A stretch of DNA of 64,000 bases from positions 62,001 to 126,000 of the forward strand of contig WNNJ02000004.1 in assembly GCA_012934845.2 (NCBI GenBank). The letters are read 5' to 3'. Origin of the DNA: Pomphorhynchus laevis (lineage: Eukaryota; Acanthocephala; Palaeacanthocephala; Echinorhynchida; Pomphorhynchidae). The notes beneath the pieces were generated by a model. The model ran no database searches. It saw nothing but the letters and a program-made list of their open reading frames with translations, and was not told the DNA's origin. Made by a program: the position numbers and the translations under genes. Of this stretch, positions 34,701 to 47,107 are shown piece after piece; positions within the stretch are counted from its first letter, which is position 1; the number at the start of each line of letters is the position of its first letter.

Positions 34701-35726
34701 AGATCAGTTAGCTAAGTCTACGTATTTTGTAATGCATGCATAAATTTAAAAATGTGTATATCATAATATAATTTTATAGCTCAGAATTTTTATGAACTGA
34801 TTAAAAGATGTCCCAGTGTTAGAATTGATATTATAAGTCACTCAAAGAAACTGCAGTTCTATTAGGTTTCGAACTTTATTCCTAGATCCTTTTGGAAGGT
34901 CATTATAACTTTCTTTGCGTTGGTGATTCCTAGACCCTTTTGGAAAGTGAAAATTTCGCTTTCAAACAGCTAGTTGTAGCCTATAAAAGCATAAAGTTGA
35001 TTGTGATGATTTGATCTTTAACGGCATGCCTAGTGTTAAGTTCCGTAACCATTCTGAGTAGATTGAGTAATTTCTAATAATTTACAACTTTGTGGATATG
35101 CAATCAGGAAGACAACAATCTTCTGCTTCCAAAATTGAATTATTAGAAAAAATTATTACTAATATAATTATTACAGTAACCAATAAATTATTATTTCGAT
35201 AGCGGTCACGTAAACGTAGGAAGATGTTAAGCACGAATTTTGATTTTTAAATTTTTATTTTTAAATAAATGTAAAAATCATTATAAGATATTTATTAATA
35301 TTTTATTATATTTAATATTATGACAAATTAATTTTTGCCGTGTTAAAATAATATATGCTGTTGTGTTAAATCAAAATTTCTTGTTATGCTAAATCAATAC
35401 TTGTCAATGTACGGCCCGAACTTGCTGTCCCTGCGATCCAAGTTAGTAATTCATTAGTTAACGTATAGACGTGTCCGATGATTTGTATGAGCAAATTTTG
35501 ATTTAGAAGTATTTTTCGTTTAAGTAAAAAACGTTTTACTATCAATAAATTAAATAAATAAAACCAATACAAAGTGTTTTGCGTTATTTAATAAATATTA
35601 AATATTTATATTATATTTATTTATATTTATTATTAATAAATATTTAAATGTTTATCAATATTAAATATTTTGCGTTTTTAATATATAAGTATTTGTTTTA
35701 TTATAGTATGGAATCAAAGAAACTTA
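31732..35726. other. AT-rich stretch with scattered repeats
   Basis: No recognisable gene. A hairpin with 15-bp arms (one mismatch) lies at about 31826-31862. Bases 33653-33950 are the source-like copy of a perfect 298-bp repeat. A fold-back of about 110 bp (CGTTTCGATTA and its complement) lies at 33985-34105. Bases 34689-34960 resemble the Penelope-like flank (AGTCTACGTATTTTG, GTTCTATTAGGTTTCG) and repeat CTTTTGGAAGGTCATTATAA. Confidence 0.5.
33653..33950. repeat. 298-bp repeat, first copy
   Basis: Identical by eye to 36089-36386, in the same orientation. This copy has no LINE tail attached. Confidence 0.9.
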
Positions 35727-35957
35727 TATTATTAGAGAAAAAAATTTCAGTCCAATATTTCAATAGCTGCTTCTATCATCGTCAGAAACTCTAAATTCAT
35801 TACATTAAAGATTTAATATACTAAAGAATTTTTAGCTGTACTAAATGGTTAACCTAATCGTTAAGGCGTAGATCCACCGATTGAAAGAACCTAGGCTTGA
35901 ATATGGAAAATAGGCTTAAAATATTTTCAATAAAATTAATATTTTATTAATTTATTG
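35727..35957 (+). mobile_element. Probable tRNA-derived SINE
   Basis: Bases 35848-35910 read ACCTAATCGTTAAGGCG (A-box-like) and, about 30 bases later, GGCTTGAATATGG (B-box-like), the spacing of a tRNA-type RNA polymerase III promoter. The segment is flanked by direct repeats of TAGTATGGAATCAAAGAAA at about 35705 and 35958. The second copy has become part of a hairpin. Family unknown. Confidence 0.45.
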
Positions 35958-36015
35958 TAGTATGGAATCAAAGAAATTTTTTTCGAATTATACAAGTTTC
36001 TTTGATTCCATACTA
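35958..36015. repeat. Perfect 19-bp-arm hairpin
   Basis: TAGTATGGAATCAAAGAAA at 35958-35976 is exactly complementary to 35997-36015, with a 20-base spacer. The same word occurs once more, direct, at about 35705. Confidence 0.9.
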
Positions 36016-36574
36016 TAATAAATTATAACAATTGAAAAAAAACATGGATATTCTAAAAAACATAAGTATTTGCTGATAATCAAATTTAATTAATGAACTT
36101 TTTATTGAACCCAAATTCCACTCACTGATTGTGAACATGTTCCGATAATTCTGATTATTATTAATTATTATTAATAATTATTATTAATTCATTATTGTTA
36201 ATTATTAATTATTCTGATTAGTGAATTCTTATTTACTTAAATTTTCACAACTGATAGTGAACCTGTTGATAGATTAGATCCCCTATTTAGATTATTTGTA
36301 AGATTATTATTATAGATTTTTTGTAACGCAATATTTTTATAAATCGGTTAATAATATATAATATACTGAAGTCAAAATATAATTATGTGCTCCTTCGTTC
36401 ACACCTTCTCGACATATGATTTACATTTTTGTTTTGTTGTGGTCATGTAAGCGTGCGCTGGCACGCATTTGCCACGTTAAAATAAATCGTTTTTTTATAC
36501 TATAATAAATTATAATAATTGAAAAAAACATGGATATTTTAAAAAACATAAGTATTTGCTGATAATCAAATTTA
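36011..36574 (+). mobile_element. Chimeric LINE-A insertion with 78-bp target duplication
   Basis: 36011-36088 and 36498-36574 are direct copies of one 78-bp sequence (two substitutions and one A indel). Between them, 36089-36386 is a perfect copy of 33653-33950 and 36387-36497 is the LINE-A 3' end with its hairpin (36451-36466). The order target, foreign 298 bp, LINE tail, target is what template switching during target-primed reverse transcription would leave. Confidence 0.8.
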
Positions 36575-37149
36575 TAAAGTTTCAGGTTGTAACTACCCCA
36601 TTAAAAGATGCTTTTATTTTAAATATGGGCAATAAAAGTATCTATAAAACATTGTTGAATCTAAAAATGTTAGTGTTAAAAATATTAACTTAAAAATCAT
36701 TTAAGTGTTAACTTTTATTACTAAATCAATTTACTTTTCAATTGTAAATTTGAAAAATCGTTTTATCCTCTATGAAAAATACCGACAGTCAATTTGAGCT
36801 TTAACTAATAACTTTATTAACGTAAACGTAAATAATAAATGGAAAATTTATAAATCCACCTTTTATTTAGTAGCTACTTTAAGTATAGCGATAATTTTCG
36901 GTAAAACCATGTACGATTGCTTGTAAAAGTTATGAATAGTAAAATTAATTGAATAATTTGCCTAAATATATTTAAATCAAAAGCAAAAACATTACATGTT
37001 GCCACAGTATTATATAGGCACATATTAAACAAGCATGTTAAAGTGATAAGTGATTGTTAAAAATGACGCCATTCGCAACTATTGATCAATATTTTTAGGC
37101 TAATTTTAAATTTTAAGTAAAATATAGAAATTGTAGAGATACTGTTACG

Positions 37150-38286
37150 ATGGGGCCAAAGCCGAACAAACAAGCAGGAAACAAGGCTATACAAAAACAA
37201 AAAGAAAAGATAATTGAAGACAAAACTTTTGGTTTGAAGAATAAAAAAGGAGCTAAGCAACAGAGGTTTATCCAGCAGGTGGAAGTGAATGTATTGCGTC
37301 AGCAGGCAGGTAAATCAGCCAAAGATATTGCAAGGCTACAGAAAGAAAAAGATCAAAAATTACAGAAAGATGCCGAAAATGAAGAACTTAAAACTTTATT
37401 TAAACCTGTTGTGGACCAAAAGGCGGTGCCGAAAGGCGTTGATCCCAAATCTATCGTGTGCGCATTCCATAAACAAGGTATATGCATGAAAGGTAATAAA
37501 TGTAAATTTTCTCACGATTTGACAAAGATGAGGCAAACTGAGAAGAAATGCATTTACACGGACATCAGAGATCTAAACAAAGAAGGTGAAACAATGGAAA
37601 ACTGGAATGAATCTGAATTAAAAGAAGTAGTCTCTAAGAAACACGGAGAAGCCAATAAATTAAATGCAACTTCAAAGATTTGTAAATATTTTCTAGAAGC
37701 TGTTGAGAAGCAAACTTATGGCTGGTTCTGGGACTGCCCAAATGGAAATGACAAATGCATGTATCGTCATTGCCTGCCTGAAGGATACGTTTTAAAGCGA
37801 GATAAACAAGCGGCCGAAGTAAAAGATGAGAGTATGTCCATAGAAGATCTAATAGAATCACAGCGAGAAAAGCTATTTCAGACATCAAAGGATAAATTAA
37901 CAAAAATTACTTTAGAAACGTTTCTTATCTGGAAAAAACAAAAGCTAACAGAAAAGAATAAAAAGTCATCGGAAAGCTCTTTAAAGAAGAAAACTGAATT
38001 TAGTCAAGGCTTGACAACAAGTTTGACAGGGAAAGATTTGTTTGACTTTAATCCATTATTAGCATCTGACCAGAATAAAACATCAGAGGACGACAAGGAC
38101 AATTCAGATGATGATGTTGATTATTATAACAGAGAAGATGAAGATGAGTACCAAGGATTTATAAATGATATCGATCTTAATTCATTTACAGAAGGAGCAT
38201 TTGATGAGGCTTTATTTCTGAATGACGAAGATACCAAGGTTGACGATATTACCAAGGAAACTTCATCTCTTAATATAAACGGATGA
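37150..38286 (+). CDS. ZC3H15: ZC3H15/DFRP1-type zinc finger protein, intronless, intact
   Basis: The 378-residue protein matches the DRG family regulatory protein 1 family, which stabilises the translation GTPase DRG1 in the cytoplasm. The N-terminus has the family block IIEDKTFGLKNKKGAKQQ (residues 21-38), followed by a basic helix. Two CCCH fingers follow: C104, C112, C118, H122, and C178, C196, C203, H207. The GYVLKRDK stretch and the segment 229-265 (IEDLIESQRE, LTKITLETFLIWKK) form the DRG-binding region. The tail, about 300-378, is acidic. Human ZC3H15 has about 426 residues, so this one is slightly short in the tail. The start has an in-frame context that matches the family. AATAAA lies at 38413-38418, 127 bases after the stop. 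No intron interrupts the coding region; it could be a retrocopy that replaced the parent or a natural single-exon gene. Confidence 0.95.
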   Translation: MGPKPNKQAGNKAIQKQKEKIIEDKTFGLKNKKGAKQQRFIQQVEVNVLRQQAGKSAKDIARLQKEKDQKLQKDAENEELKTLFKPVVDQKAVPKGVDPKSIVCAFHKQGICMKGNKCKFSHDLTKMRQTEKKCIYTDIRDLNKEGETMENWNESELKEVVSKKHGEANKLNATSKICKYFLEAVEKQTYGWFWDCPNGNDKCMYRHCLPEGYVLKRDKQAAEVKDESMSIEDLIESQREKLFQTSKDKLTKITLETFLIWKKQKLTEKNKKSSESSLKKKTEFSQGLTTSLTGKDLFDFNPLLASDQNKTSEDDKDNSDDDVDYYNREDEDEYQGFINDIDLNSFTEGAFDEALFLNDEDTKVDDITKETSSLNING

Positions 38287-39771
38287 AATAATCAAGAAGC
38301 ATAGTTCGATAATACAGCGCTCTATCTAGAATTAATTCTTTGTTTAAAGAACCATATCGGTATTTACCAATTGTCGAAGAAATTATTTAAGACTTAAAAT
38401 ATATATTTACAAAATAAATGGCTATTAATTAATAATTAATCATTATTTCATAATTAATTATAAATATACGCATAAATAGTTATTTAAAGATTTTTTTGCA
38501 ATTGGATTTTTATTGGCACTGCATACGAGCAGAATAAAAGACAAATTTAATTTCGTAGAAACCACAGGATTTGAGTTTATCGTGATAGCGATTAAAACTC
38601 GGGATTTTCGGATAGAGTGCAGAATGCTAACTTTTATCGCTTACAAGGCGACTACGTGAACATACTGATGTTACAAGAGCCGGTTCATATCACCACCAGA
38701 CGCTGAGCGTTGCTATACCATAAGGGAAATGCAACATCAGTTATGGAAAAAATGAATTAGCTATGATGGCATAGTATGCGTGTGGTTCTTTAAGCAAGAC
38801 ATTTGTTGAACTAAGTTTATATAAATTTTGCTAAATGAAAATTATATAATCAAATCGTTAATGTGACTAAAACTAAGATTGTTTCATTTTTACTATTGAG
38901 CTTAAAACCTTAAAATAGTCATTATTTACACCTACTTAATGCACCGCATTATATAAACGTTTATATTATTATATTATATCACATATTATTGTCTTGAAGA
39001 TGTTGATTGCCGATCATAGCAGTTTGAATTCATACTGAGGATTTCATTTGTTTTACTAACATGTTCTTGATATAAGCAAACAGTAAAATATTTGGTCGCT
39101 TAGCTTGTTAGCCCTTTTAGGCTCATAACCTGAATTGCTAGAATTTATTGTTGAATTACTAGAATTATAATACTTTCAACCGTGAACACATGCGGTGTTA
39201 ATTGTATCTCTTATACGCGAAACTGTCACTCTTCGTATGCAGTTAACCTTAATGATCTTGAGCATCAGGGGTTTATACACTTTCTTAATGTGTCCGATAT
39301 TTAAATTTTTCAAGTATTGTGGCTTATCTGGGTTGTAAACATTTTGTGACAATAAAGATTTGGTGAATATGAGAAATATTCCTAAACACATTTAAATTAT
39401 GATTTCAAAAATGATTTATTTTTTAAAGATAAATATTAAATTGCGAATATATTATAGATTCATCCCAGATTATGTAACCTGGATGTGCATGATATTTTTA
39501 TTGTATACAATGTTGTCAAAATTGATCAGCATATTTTGAGTATATACTGGCAATACTGACGATAAATTCATGAGACTTAAATTCAATGTTTTATCAAGAA
39601 CCATAAACGACATTAAGATCGATATTGGCACTAATAGTTTACATGCATTGCATAAAGTGTGCATATCTCATTATGCAATAAATGGCATTATATCCACATT
39701 GAACTGATACAATTGTATCTTTCAAAAACAACACAATTGTATCTACTCTATCGTTTCTAAAAAAGATTTAT
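38287..39771. other. Gene-free stretch downstream of ZC3H15
   Basis: Two minus-strand open frames (39470-39664 and 39176-39391) are rich in hydrophobic residues and could be remains of one gene, but I see no family match and no clean in-frame splice between them. Confidence 0.4.
38413..38418 (+). promoter_or_regulatory. Candidate polyadenylation signal of ZC3H15
   Basis: AATAAA located 127 bases downstream of the stop codon, the first such hexamer after the gene. Confidence 0.5.
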
Positions 39772-40370
39772 TTTAACGTGGCAAATGCGTGCCGACGCAC
39801 TGTTACATGATTACAACAAAAAATCTAAGTCATGTGTCGAAAAGGTGGGAACCGAGGAGGTATTTGAATGTTATAAAGAAGGGAGCGTGGCGAACGTAGA
39901 GAGGGTGCTGATTCCAGGCGAGAAGGGCGGCAACAAGATAAGATCGGAGATCGCAGTTGTTGAAGTAATTGGGAACTTGGAATAAGAGGGAATGACGGGA
40001 ACGCAGCGATAGAGAGGTGGGGCGAGTGTTGTCTAAGAAAGTGAGGTTGATTAACAATTGTGAGCCGACAGCGATGAGATGAAAATTGACGATAAGAAGG
40101 CGGAGTTAGATGTGGATGTGGATGTGAATGGTGGGCCAGGCGAGTTGGGCAAGAGGAGTGGATGTGTGGTCGAAGCGTCGGAGACGTAGGAGTATTCGAA
40201 CGGCGGAGTTGATGATGCGTTCTAAGGGTATGATGATGGATTTTGTATAATTGGCGAAAAGGCTGAGGCAGTAATCGACTTTAGGGAAGAGAAGCGATAA
40301 AAGAATATACATACAAGATCGGAAGTCGATAAGGGGATGGATACGGCGAATGCCGTTTTATACCATTTCA
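39772..40370 (-). mobile_element. LINE-A 3' fragment
   Basis: It starts with the LINE-A end (ACGTGGCAAATGCGTGCCGA), then C-terminal RT sequence such as FLDNTRPTSLSLRSRHSLL and KVDYCLSLFANYTKS on the minus strand. Confidence 0.8.
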
Positions 40371-40544
40371 ACTGAATAAAATTTTATCATCTCAAATGTA
40401 GCAATATAGCAAAATAATTTATATTTCTAACAATTTATTCCACATCTACATTGTCTAATAGGTAGCACATTAATGTACAAATTGTTCTAGTAAATTCTGT
40501 AAAGCATTCCTTGAATTATTAATAATTTGATAATATAATAGTGT

Positions 40545-40662
40545 CGTCTAAATAAGTGAGGTTGATTAACAATTGTGAGCCGACATCGATGACACGAAAA
40601 TTGACGATAAGAAGGCGGAGTTAGATGCGGATGTGGATGGTGGGCCAGGCGGGTTGGGCAAT
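40545..40662 (-). mobile_element. LINE-A internal fragment duplicating 40032-40150
   Basis: About 118 bp repeat the C-terminal RT segment at 40032-40150 with few changes (TGAGCCGACATCGATGA, GTGGTGGGCCAGGCGGG region). It directly abuts LINE-F. Confidence 0.7.
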
Positions 40663-41780
40663 TAATTAGATGGACGAGTTCAATCTGATGTACTTGTAGA
40701 TTTCTCTCATGCTTTTGATTCAGTTCCGCATGATCGCCTCATTCACAAATTGAGGTCACTTAGTGTTTGTCCAATGTATGTCGCCTGGATTGCAAATTAC
40801 TTAAGTTTACGCTCTTTCAAAGTACGTATAGGTGCAGATATGTCCACCTCATTCGCTATTCATTCTGGCGTTCCACAGAGTGCTGTTATCTCCCCCACTT
40901 CTTTTATTGTCTATATCAATGATCACCCATCTGTAATTCGTTCTGATCTCGTTATGTATGCTGACGATATTACGATATGGCGGCGTATTGGACACAGACG
41001 GGACATTAAGATCCTTCAAGATGATCTGACATGTCTAGAAAAATGGTCAGCGGAAAATGGTTTGAGGGTTAACCCCCTCTAAATATGCGTATATGTCCAT
41101 TGTTTCTTCACTAAACTCATCGTATCAGATAGGCCGAGTAGATGAATTCAAGGATCTTGGTGTGATGATGGCCAGTAGCTTAAAAACTAATGTCCACACT
41201 AGATATTTGTAATCGAAGCTATCGTATTTTATGGATGTTTTTCAAGTCTTTTGATTGGATAAGTCGATCAATGTTCAAGCGACTATTTTGCTCTTATATT
41301 CTACCCATACTTTAATACGGTTTACCTGTAACTTATCCACATACTTTAAGGGAATCCCGTGTCATTGAGAACTTGTTACGTAAAGGGTCACGAATGATTT
41401 CGAATTTCTCCAATTTGAGATATGCTGAACGTTTGACATCTCTACGTGTCGGCACATTAAAGTATCGCAGATCGGCCATTGATTTATCAACTGCAATCAA
41501 AATTGTTTTCGATGACTTTGGTAGTCTCTCTAGCTTATTATCCGTGAATGATAGATGATAAACTCGTGGGCATGTGTGGAAATTAATAAAGCCAACTACA
41601 AGAATTCCTGCTCACCATCGATTTGCGACCAGGGTAATCAACGGATGGAATGCACTAAAGTGCCTTGATATCTCTAGTAATATATCTAGTAATGCTATCA
41701 AGAAAGCCATCAAAGCCGAGAGAAGGAATTTGCGACTACTATTTGATTGAATTTTTTTTGTTGATTTTTTTTATATTTTA
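40663..41780 (+). mobile_element. LINE-F reverse transcriptase fragment
   Basis: Plus-strand RT starts at VDFSHAFDSVPHDRL and continues with SGVPQSAVISPTSFIVYIND, VMYADDITIW (near 40960) and a thumb region at 41373-41558. A few frameshifts. It belongs to another non-LTR family than LINE-A; a Jockey/CR1-like clade is possible. Confidence 0.75.
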
Positions 41781-41841
41781 TCATGTTTTGTAAGCGACAC
41801 GAGCTTGTAGCTCATTTTAATAATAATACAAAATTATTTAA

Positions 41842-42030
41842 CGTGGCAAATGCGTACAAGCTGCACGCTTACAAGTCCACTAACAAAAATGAAAAAGTCA
41901 AGCAGATAAATTGTTTAAATGGGATAGGATTTAACGTTTGAAGCACGGCAAGGAAATTGATTGGCGTATATGAAGAGGCAGATGATTCCACGATAGAGGA
42001 GCAGCCACCGGGAAGGAGCGGAGTCCAAAG
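41842..42030 (-). mobile_element. LINE-A 3' fragment
   Basis: ACGTGGCAAATGCGTACAAG with a hairpin (one G-T pair), then the 3' UTR shared with 15590-15850 and 53205. Confidence 0.75.
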
Positions 42031-42959
42031 AAGTCCAAAGAATGTCCTCCAAAGGAGGATATTTGCTTCTGTTTGTTATAATAATAATTTATTTTTAATT
42101 TTTTTAATTTTTTTAATATTATAATTATTTGTTATATTTATAGTACGTTTCATTATTTTATCACTACATTTCTGTTTGGGTACTTTAGTTTAAAGCATGT
42201 TAAAAATATTTGTAAAATTTCTATTTTATTCTTCGTCATCTGGAATGTTGACAGAGAATGAAGTAACCTTATTTCTCTCTTATAATAGATGCGGTAATTT
42301 TTGTAAATATATACTGCCAGTAACAAACGAAAATCTACAGCGATTTCTCGTAATTCGTATTTTATTAACTAAACTCGAAATAGTCTTTACTGAGCATTTA
42401 CTTGAATTGAGTTCAAAATTTTTATGCTGATTCCCATAACACGCAGCCGCGTACTAATAAGAGGCGAAATACCGGAAATCATTGTATCTAATACACCAAA
42501 CTAAAAATCTATTAATTATGTCGTTTATTGATGGACAACATCAGTTGTCATTTATACAACTTTATAAATTGAAACTCCGTCTGTCTTGTAAACGCTCAGT
42601 ATACTTCTTTACTTTATGTTTTTTAAATTATTTAATTAAATAATTTCAAATTTTACAAATATCAACTATGTATATGAATTCGCCAAACTGTGAGGAAAAA
42701 ATTCAACATATTTTATCAGCTGATTGGCCATATCGAAATACATAATTTTTATACAGCACGTGACATTTCAACAGGAAAGGGGTACGTTTTTTAATTACGA
42801 TGCTAATTTCACATTTCTTGAATGAATTAATGAATCACTTGATTCCAGACACGCTTTTATTATTTCGTCATTCGCGAAAGGTTTAATTTGTTTTTCCATA
42901 AATTTTTTACTTAATTGTAAATAAAATTTATATTAAGAATAGTAATATAAAAATATTTG
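42031..42959. other. AT-rich stretch, no recognised feature
   Basis: One plus-strand open frame at 42197-42430 (77 codons) shows no known family. Confidence 0.45.
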
Positions 42960-43450
42960 CCAAACTTTATTGTGCCCTAGTAAGACCACATCTTGAGTAC
43001 TGTGTACATTCAACCTTTCCAACAACCAGGAGTATGTTGATTAATTTGGAAAATGTACTTAAACGTGCTTCCCGGTTGTCAAGGGAGTTTTACTTCAAGG
43101 TTATGATGCTTTAAAGTTTTATCAGTAAGGTATCACTATCTTTTTCTTGACTTGATTGCACTTTGACAAATTGTACATTTAGTTGATGGTTTTCCTGTGG
43201 ATGCAGTTAGATTTCGAGAAAATACGAGATTGCGAAGCCATTGTATGATGCTGTTTAAAAATTGCCGGGACAGCTGCGAAAATTTTACAGACTGTCCGAA
43301 CGGGCAGTAGATGTTTAGAATAGTTTGCCTGAAGATATCGCTCCCGTCACCAATTTCCTCGCTTTCAAAAACAGGGTTCGATGTTGGATATACGATCAGG
43401 CTGATTTGTCACCTTTTCTAACTTACCCATTGAGTTGATATTTATTTTCT
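42960..43450 (+). mobile_element. CR1-type LINE C-terminal fragment (LINE-G)
   Basis: KLYCALVRPHLEYCVHSTFP, then LINLENVLKRASRL, and at the end a VDVWNSLPEDI-like and FLAFKNRV-like stretch, the typical C-terminal block of CR1-group RTs. Frameshifts are present. Confidence 0.7.
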
Positions 43451-44584
43451 GTCTTGTGTGATCGGCTTAAAGCATTATGACTAAGTTTGTACGTAATATT
43501 ATCTTTATAGATATTCTACAATTATCCTTGATAGCATCTATCTTTATATATTGACTAAAAATAAAAATATTATATTATATTATCATTAGATACTAAAGCG
43601 TGGATGGATGTTTAGTTCAAAAAGAAACACAAAACTATCGTTACACTAAACATCTCTTCGAATAGGATTAGGTAAAAGCAGGCCTAGAGAATGACAATCG
43701 CATATCCATCCACATTTATGACATATCCAATGCATATTCATTCGACGCAAAGCCGCTAGAACATTATCATATTAGGATCATTGGAGATTTACTCAGGCAG
43801 ACTTTACCACAAATTTATAACTCAATGTGATAAAAATTAACCTAATAAAAATTATTTTAATAAATTTTCACAATTTTTACATAATTGTCATATGGTTTTA
43901 AAAATTATTAATTCTATTAGAATACACTAAAATAACATTTGTTCAATAGCGAAGCATCACCACTTAAATAATAAAATAACATATCATGAGTACAGTTGAA
44001 TATTTTTCTAATATTGATTTCTTTACGCCTTGACGTATTGACAGAATATTCTAATGATGTTCTATTAATTACAGTCGTACATACACGATTTGGTCTCAGT
44101 CGACGTTTGAAACCCTCTAAATTCATAATGCGGCAAAATATGACGAAGAGGGGGTATAATGACTGTAGTAAGCATATTTACTCAAGAGAGCATTGTAGGA
44201 AAGTTCTTAATGTATCTAACAAAGCATGATGCACTTCGTAGTATAAATTCATATTTAATAATTTCTTGCCGCAGCTGAGAAAACGAAATTGGCGTACATC
44301 AATTGGAGCGAAGTACTCCATTTAACTATGTGAAATCCATTTTCATTTAAGGTCACGAAAGACAACACTCGAACGCGGGAATTGTGTTACATGTTGGACA
44401 AAGGTATACATTCATATTTAATAATTTCTTACCATATTACATTCAAAAATACTTTTGTATTATATTTTGTATTAAAAAATTTAAATTTATAAAAATATAA
44501 TTGTCATAAATATAATTATAATGTTACTTCATAATTATAATGTCACCTAATGATATGTAGGAGAGTTCAAAAAAGTGTGAATAA
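43451..44584. other. Gene-free stretch
   Basis: No recognised feature. Open frames at 43996-44229 (plus) and 43917-44126 (minus) overlap each other and match nothing that I know. Confidence 0.4.
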
Positions 44585-46894
44585 TTGAATCGATTATTAA
44601 GGAAAAATGCACGAAGACTTTGAAGGATTTAAAGGAGGTGGTTGAGCGGATGGTAGAAGGCAGTTTATTTCAGGGAAGCGGAAACGCAATAAAAACTGAA
44701 CAGCGGCTACAATTTGAAGAAAATGACGTAACATAGAGAAAAGAGAGTCACATGAACTAGCATTTATGGAGATGATGCGGTATTCAGTAAGGGTAGGAAT
44801 ATGCAGATAAGAAGGCGAGCTTGAGGATAGGAGTCGAAAAGTAATACAAAGAATACGGAATAGAATGCGGTTTTTCATAGTTAGCCAGTTGAGTTTATAG
44901 AGACACGAGGAAATATGATCAAAACAGCGGCGGCGAAAAATGATACGCATGGCAAAATTTACAAGGCGCTGGACAGGAAGAAGAGAGGATTCAGAGAAAG
45001 CAAAAAGATGAGGCAATATTCGATCTTAGGAAACAATAGACTATATAAAAGAGTGGCATGAGTTAAAATCAAGCGAGCTCCTGACAAGGCGAAGGTCGCG
45101 AAGTAGGATATTGCAATATCGGGTTTTGACGCGAACGAATGAATAGAGTGAAAAACAGTTGTCAAAGTGAACTCCCTAGAAAACAAAGTGATTAACAATA
45201 GGAAGAACGGTCGAATTTAGAAATATCGAGGGAGGAGAAACAAATATGGAATGGTTAAGATACAAACAAAGCGAGGAAAAATGCTTGGAGATTAAGAAAA
45301 ATCAATTTGTAGAAATGGCGAAGAGGTTATTGATAAGATGACCATGATATCAGAGTAAAGGAGAATATGATTAGCGTATTGCATGATGCAGAAGTTATGG
45401 TCACATGTAATGCTGGATAGATCGCCGAGGAGAAGAGAGAAAAGAATTAGTTCGAGCACAGAACCTTGATGGACTCCACAGTAGAGAGGATGGAGTAGAG
45501 AAATACGCATTGGAATACATACAGAATGATCGTTTACAGAGATTAGAAGAGAACTAGATACAGTAGCAAAATAATATTTATAGTTGTGGCGATGACGATG
45601 AAAGAGGATGAAATTGTCGACAATGTCAAATGCAGATCAAAAGTCGAGTAAAATTACTACAGAGTTTCTTATTATGAAAAGAAGTTAGTCAGATAAAACT
45701 TTGTGACAGGCCAACTCATTAGAGTGATGAGATTTAAAAGCAGATTGGAAAGGAGGATAGCGTTTAGATGAAGAGAGATAGATGTTAAGATGGTTTAACA
45801 TAAGACGTTCACGAATTTTATAGACAGTTGGAAGGTTATAGATATGGCGATATGAGGACACCAGCAAGGGATTGAGGAAATCTTTTTGAATATTGTCAAA
45901 AAGGTGATAAGGCAGACAGACTAAAATCCAGCAAAGAAGACGAGATAGGAGAAAATATAATGCCTATGATAGTTGAATCGATATTCGATTAAAGATAAAC
46001 AGAATATTTATGTGGATCGATAGTGCTAACGGAGGTAGAAAGCGAGAGTATAATGTTGAGAGTATTCCATTTAGATCTTGAATTAGAAGAAGATAAAAGC
46101 TTGTTCTTCCAAAAGAGCAAATACTTACTACCCATGAGGGATGGTGAGATCTACGAAGAGCTAAAGAGTTGGTGTGAATATCATGACTATAGAAGTGCGA
46201 GAACGCTTGAAGAAATTAATGATGTTCAAACGACATAGAAGAAAAAAGACAAACGACAAACGACATAGAAGACACTTCGATCACATGAAGTCAGAGTCTA
46301 ACCACATACATTGTACGTTCGATGGGGAGATAAGAGTTGACATGGAAGAATATTGCCCATTAAAGATAGTTCAGAATCAAAGAGATTAGGCAGATAGTCC
46401 GAACGTTGGATAGTGAATGACAAGAACATGAGAGGATATACAATTATTAGATAACGAAAAAAAAAGAAAGATCGAAACGTTTCCACTGGCGACGGATATT
46501 AGTTGACACAGAGAAAGAAAAGGAAAACTATGAATAGAGATGATAATAAGAAAATGCTCTAATAAGCCGGGATCGAAAGTAGAGATAACTCGCAGAGGAA
46601 GATACGCTACGAGGAACAGCGATTAAATCAAGAACATCACCAAGATTGAGAATAAGGGTAGGAGTGGATAGTGAAGACATAATAAAATAATTTCAATCAT
46701 AAAAGCGATAATAAGCTTTCGGGTATCAAGAAGCCAAGGATTGTTCAAACAAATGTTAATATCGACTAGTACAAAACAAGGAGTAGGGATAAGAGCTAGC
46801 TATATAAGAGAAGATCAAATTGTTCAGCAAAGAAAGTATTAGATGAAAAACTAGAGCCATGACGATACATAAGATACATATTAAGCGAGATACA
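44585..46894 (-). mobile_element. LINE-A copy, RT and part of endonuclease, decayed
   Basis: Minus-strand frames read as LINE-A: RRRCFDHISSCLYKLNWL (44597-45016), FPKIEYC, QGSVLELILFSLLLGDLSS and MQYANHILLYS at 45292-45510 (YADD changed to YANH), and YPPFQSAFKSHHSNELACHK at 45685-45867. Divergence from the 19.5-kb copy is high. Confidence 0.8.
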
Positions 46895-47107
46895 TAGTAT
46901 GCAATACGCCGATGACATCCTCATATATGATCATGCACCTGCACATCGCATACACGATATCGGAATTTCTGCCTCCAACTGTCTTTCTTCTATCTAGAAA
47001 CGTCTCTTCAATCTCCATCTCGTTCTAAACCCCCGACAAGTTTAAAATAATGTAGATTCTCCCCCGTAATCCTAACATATATCATCCTCTTATAGCTTTT
47101 GCCTCAT
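46895..47107 (+). mobile_element. LINE-A internal fragment
   Basis: About 210 bp around the YADD block (CAATACGCCGATGACATCCT), matching 26730-26940, with no flanking LINE-A on either side in the same orientation. Confidence 0.75.

Noticed and set aside
39176-39664. A receptor-like gene on the minus strand
   Set aside because: The two hydrophobic open frames cannot be joined in frame with good splice sites and match no family that I can name.
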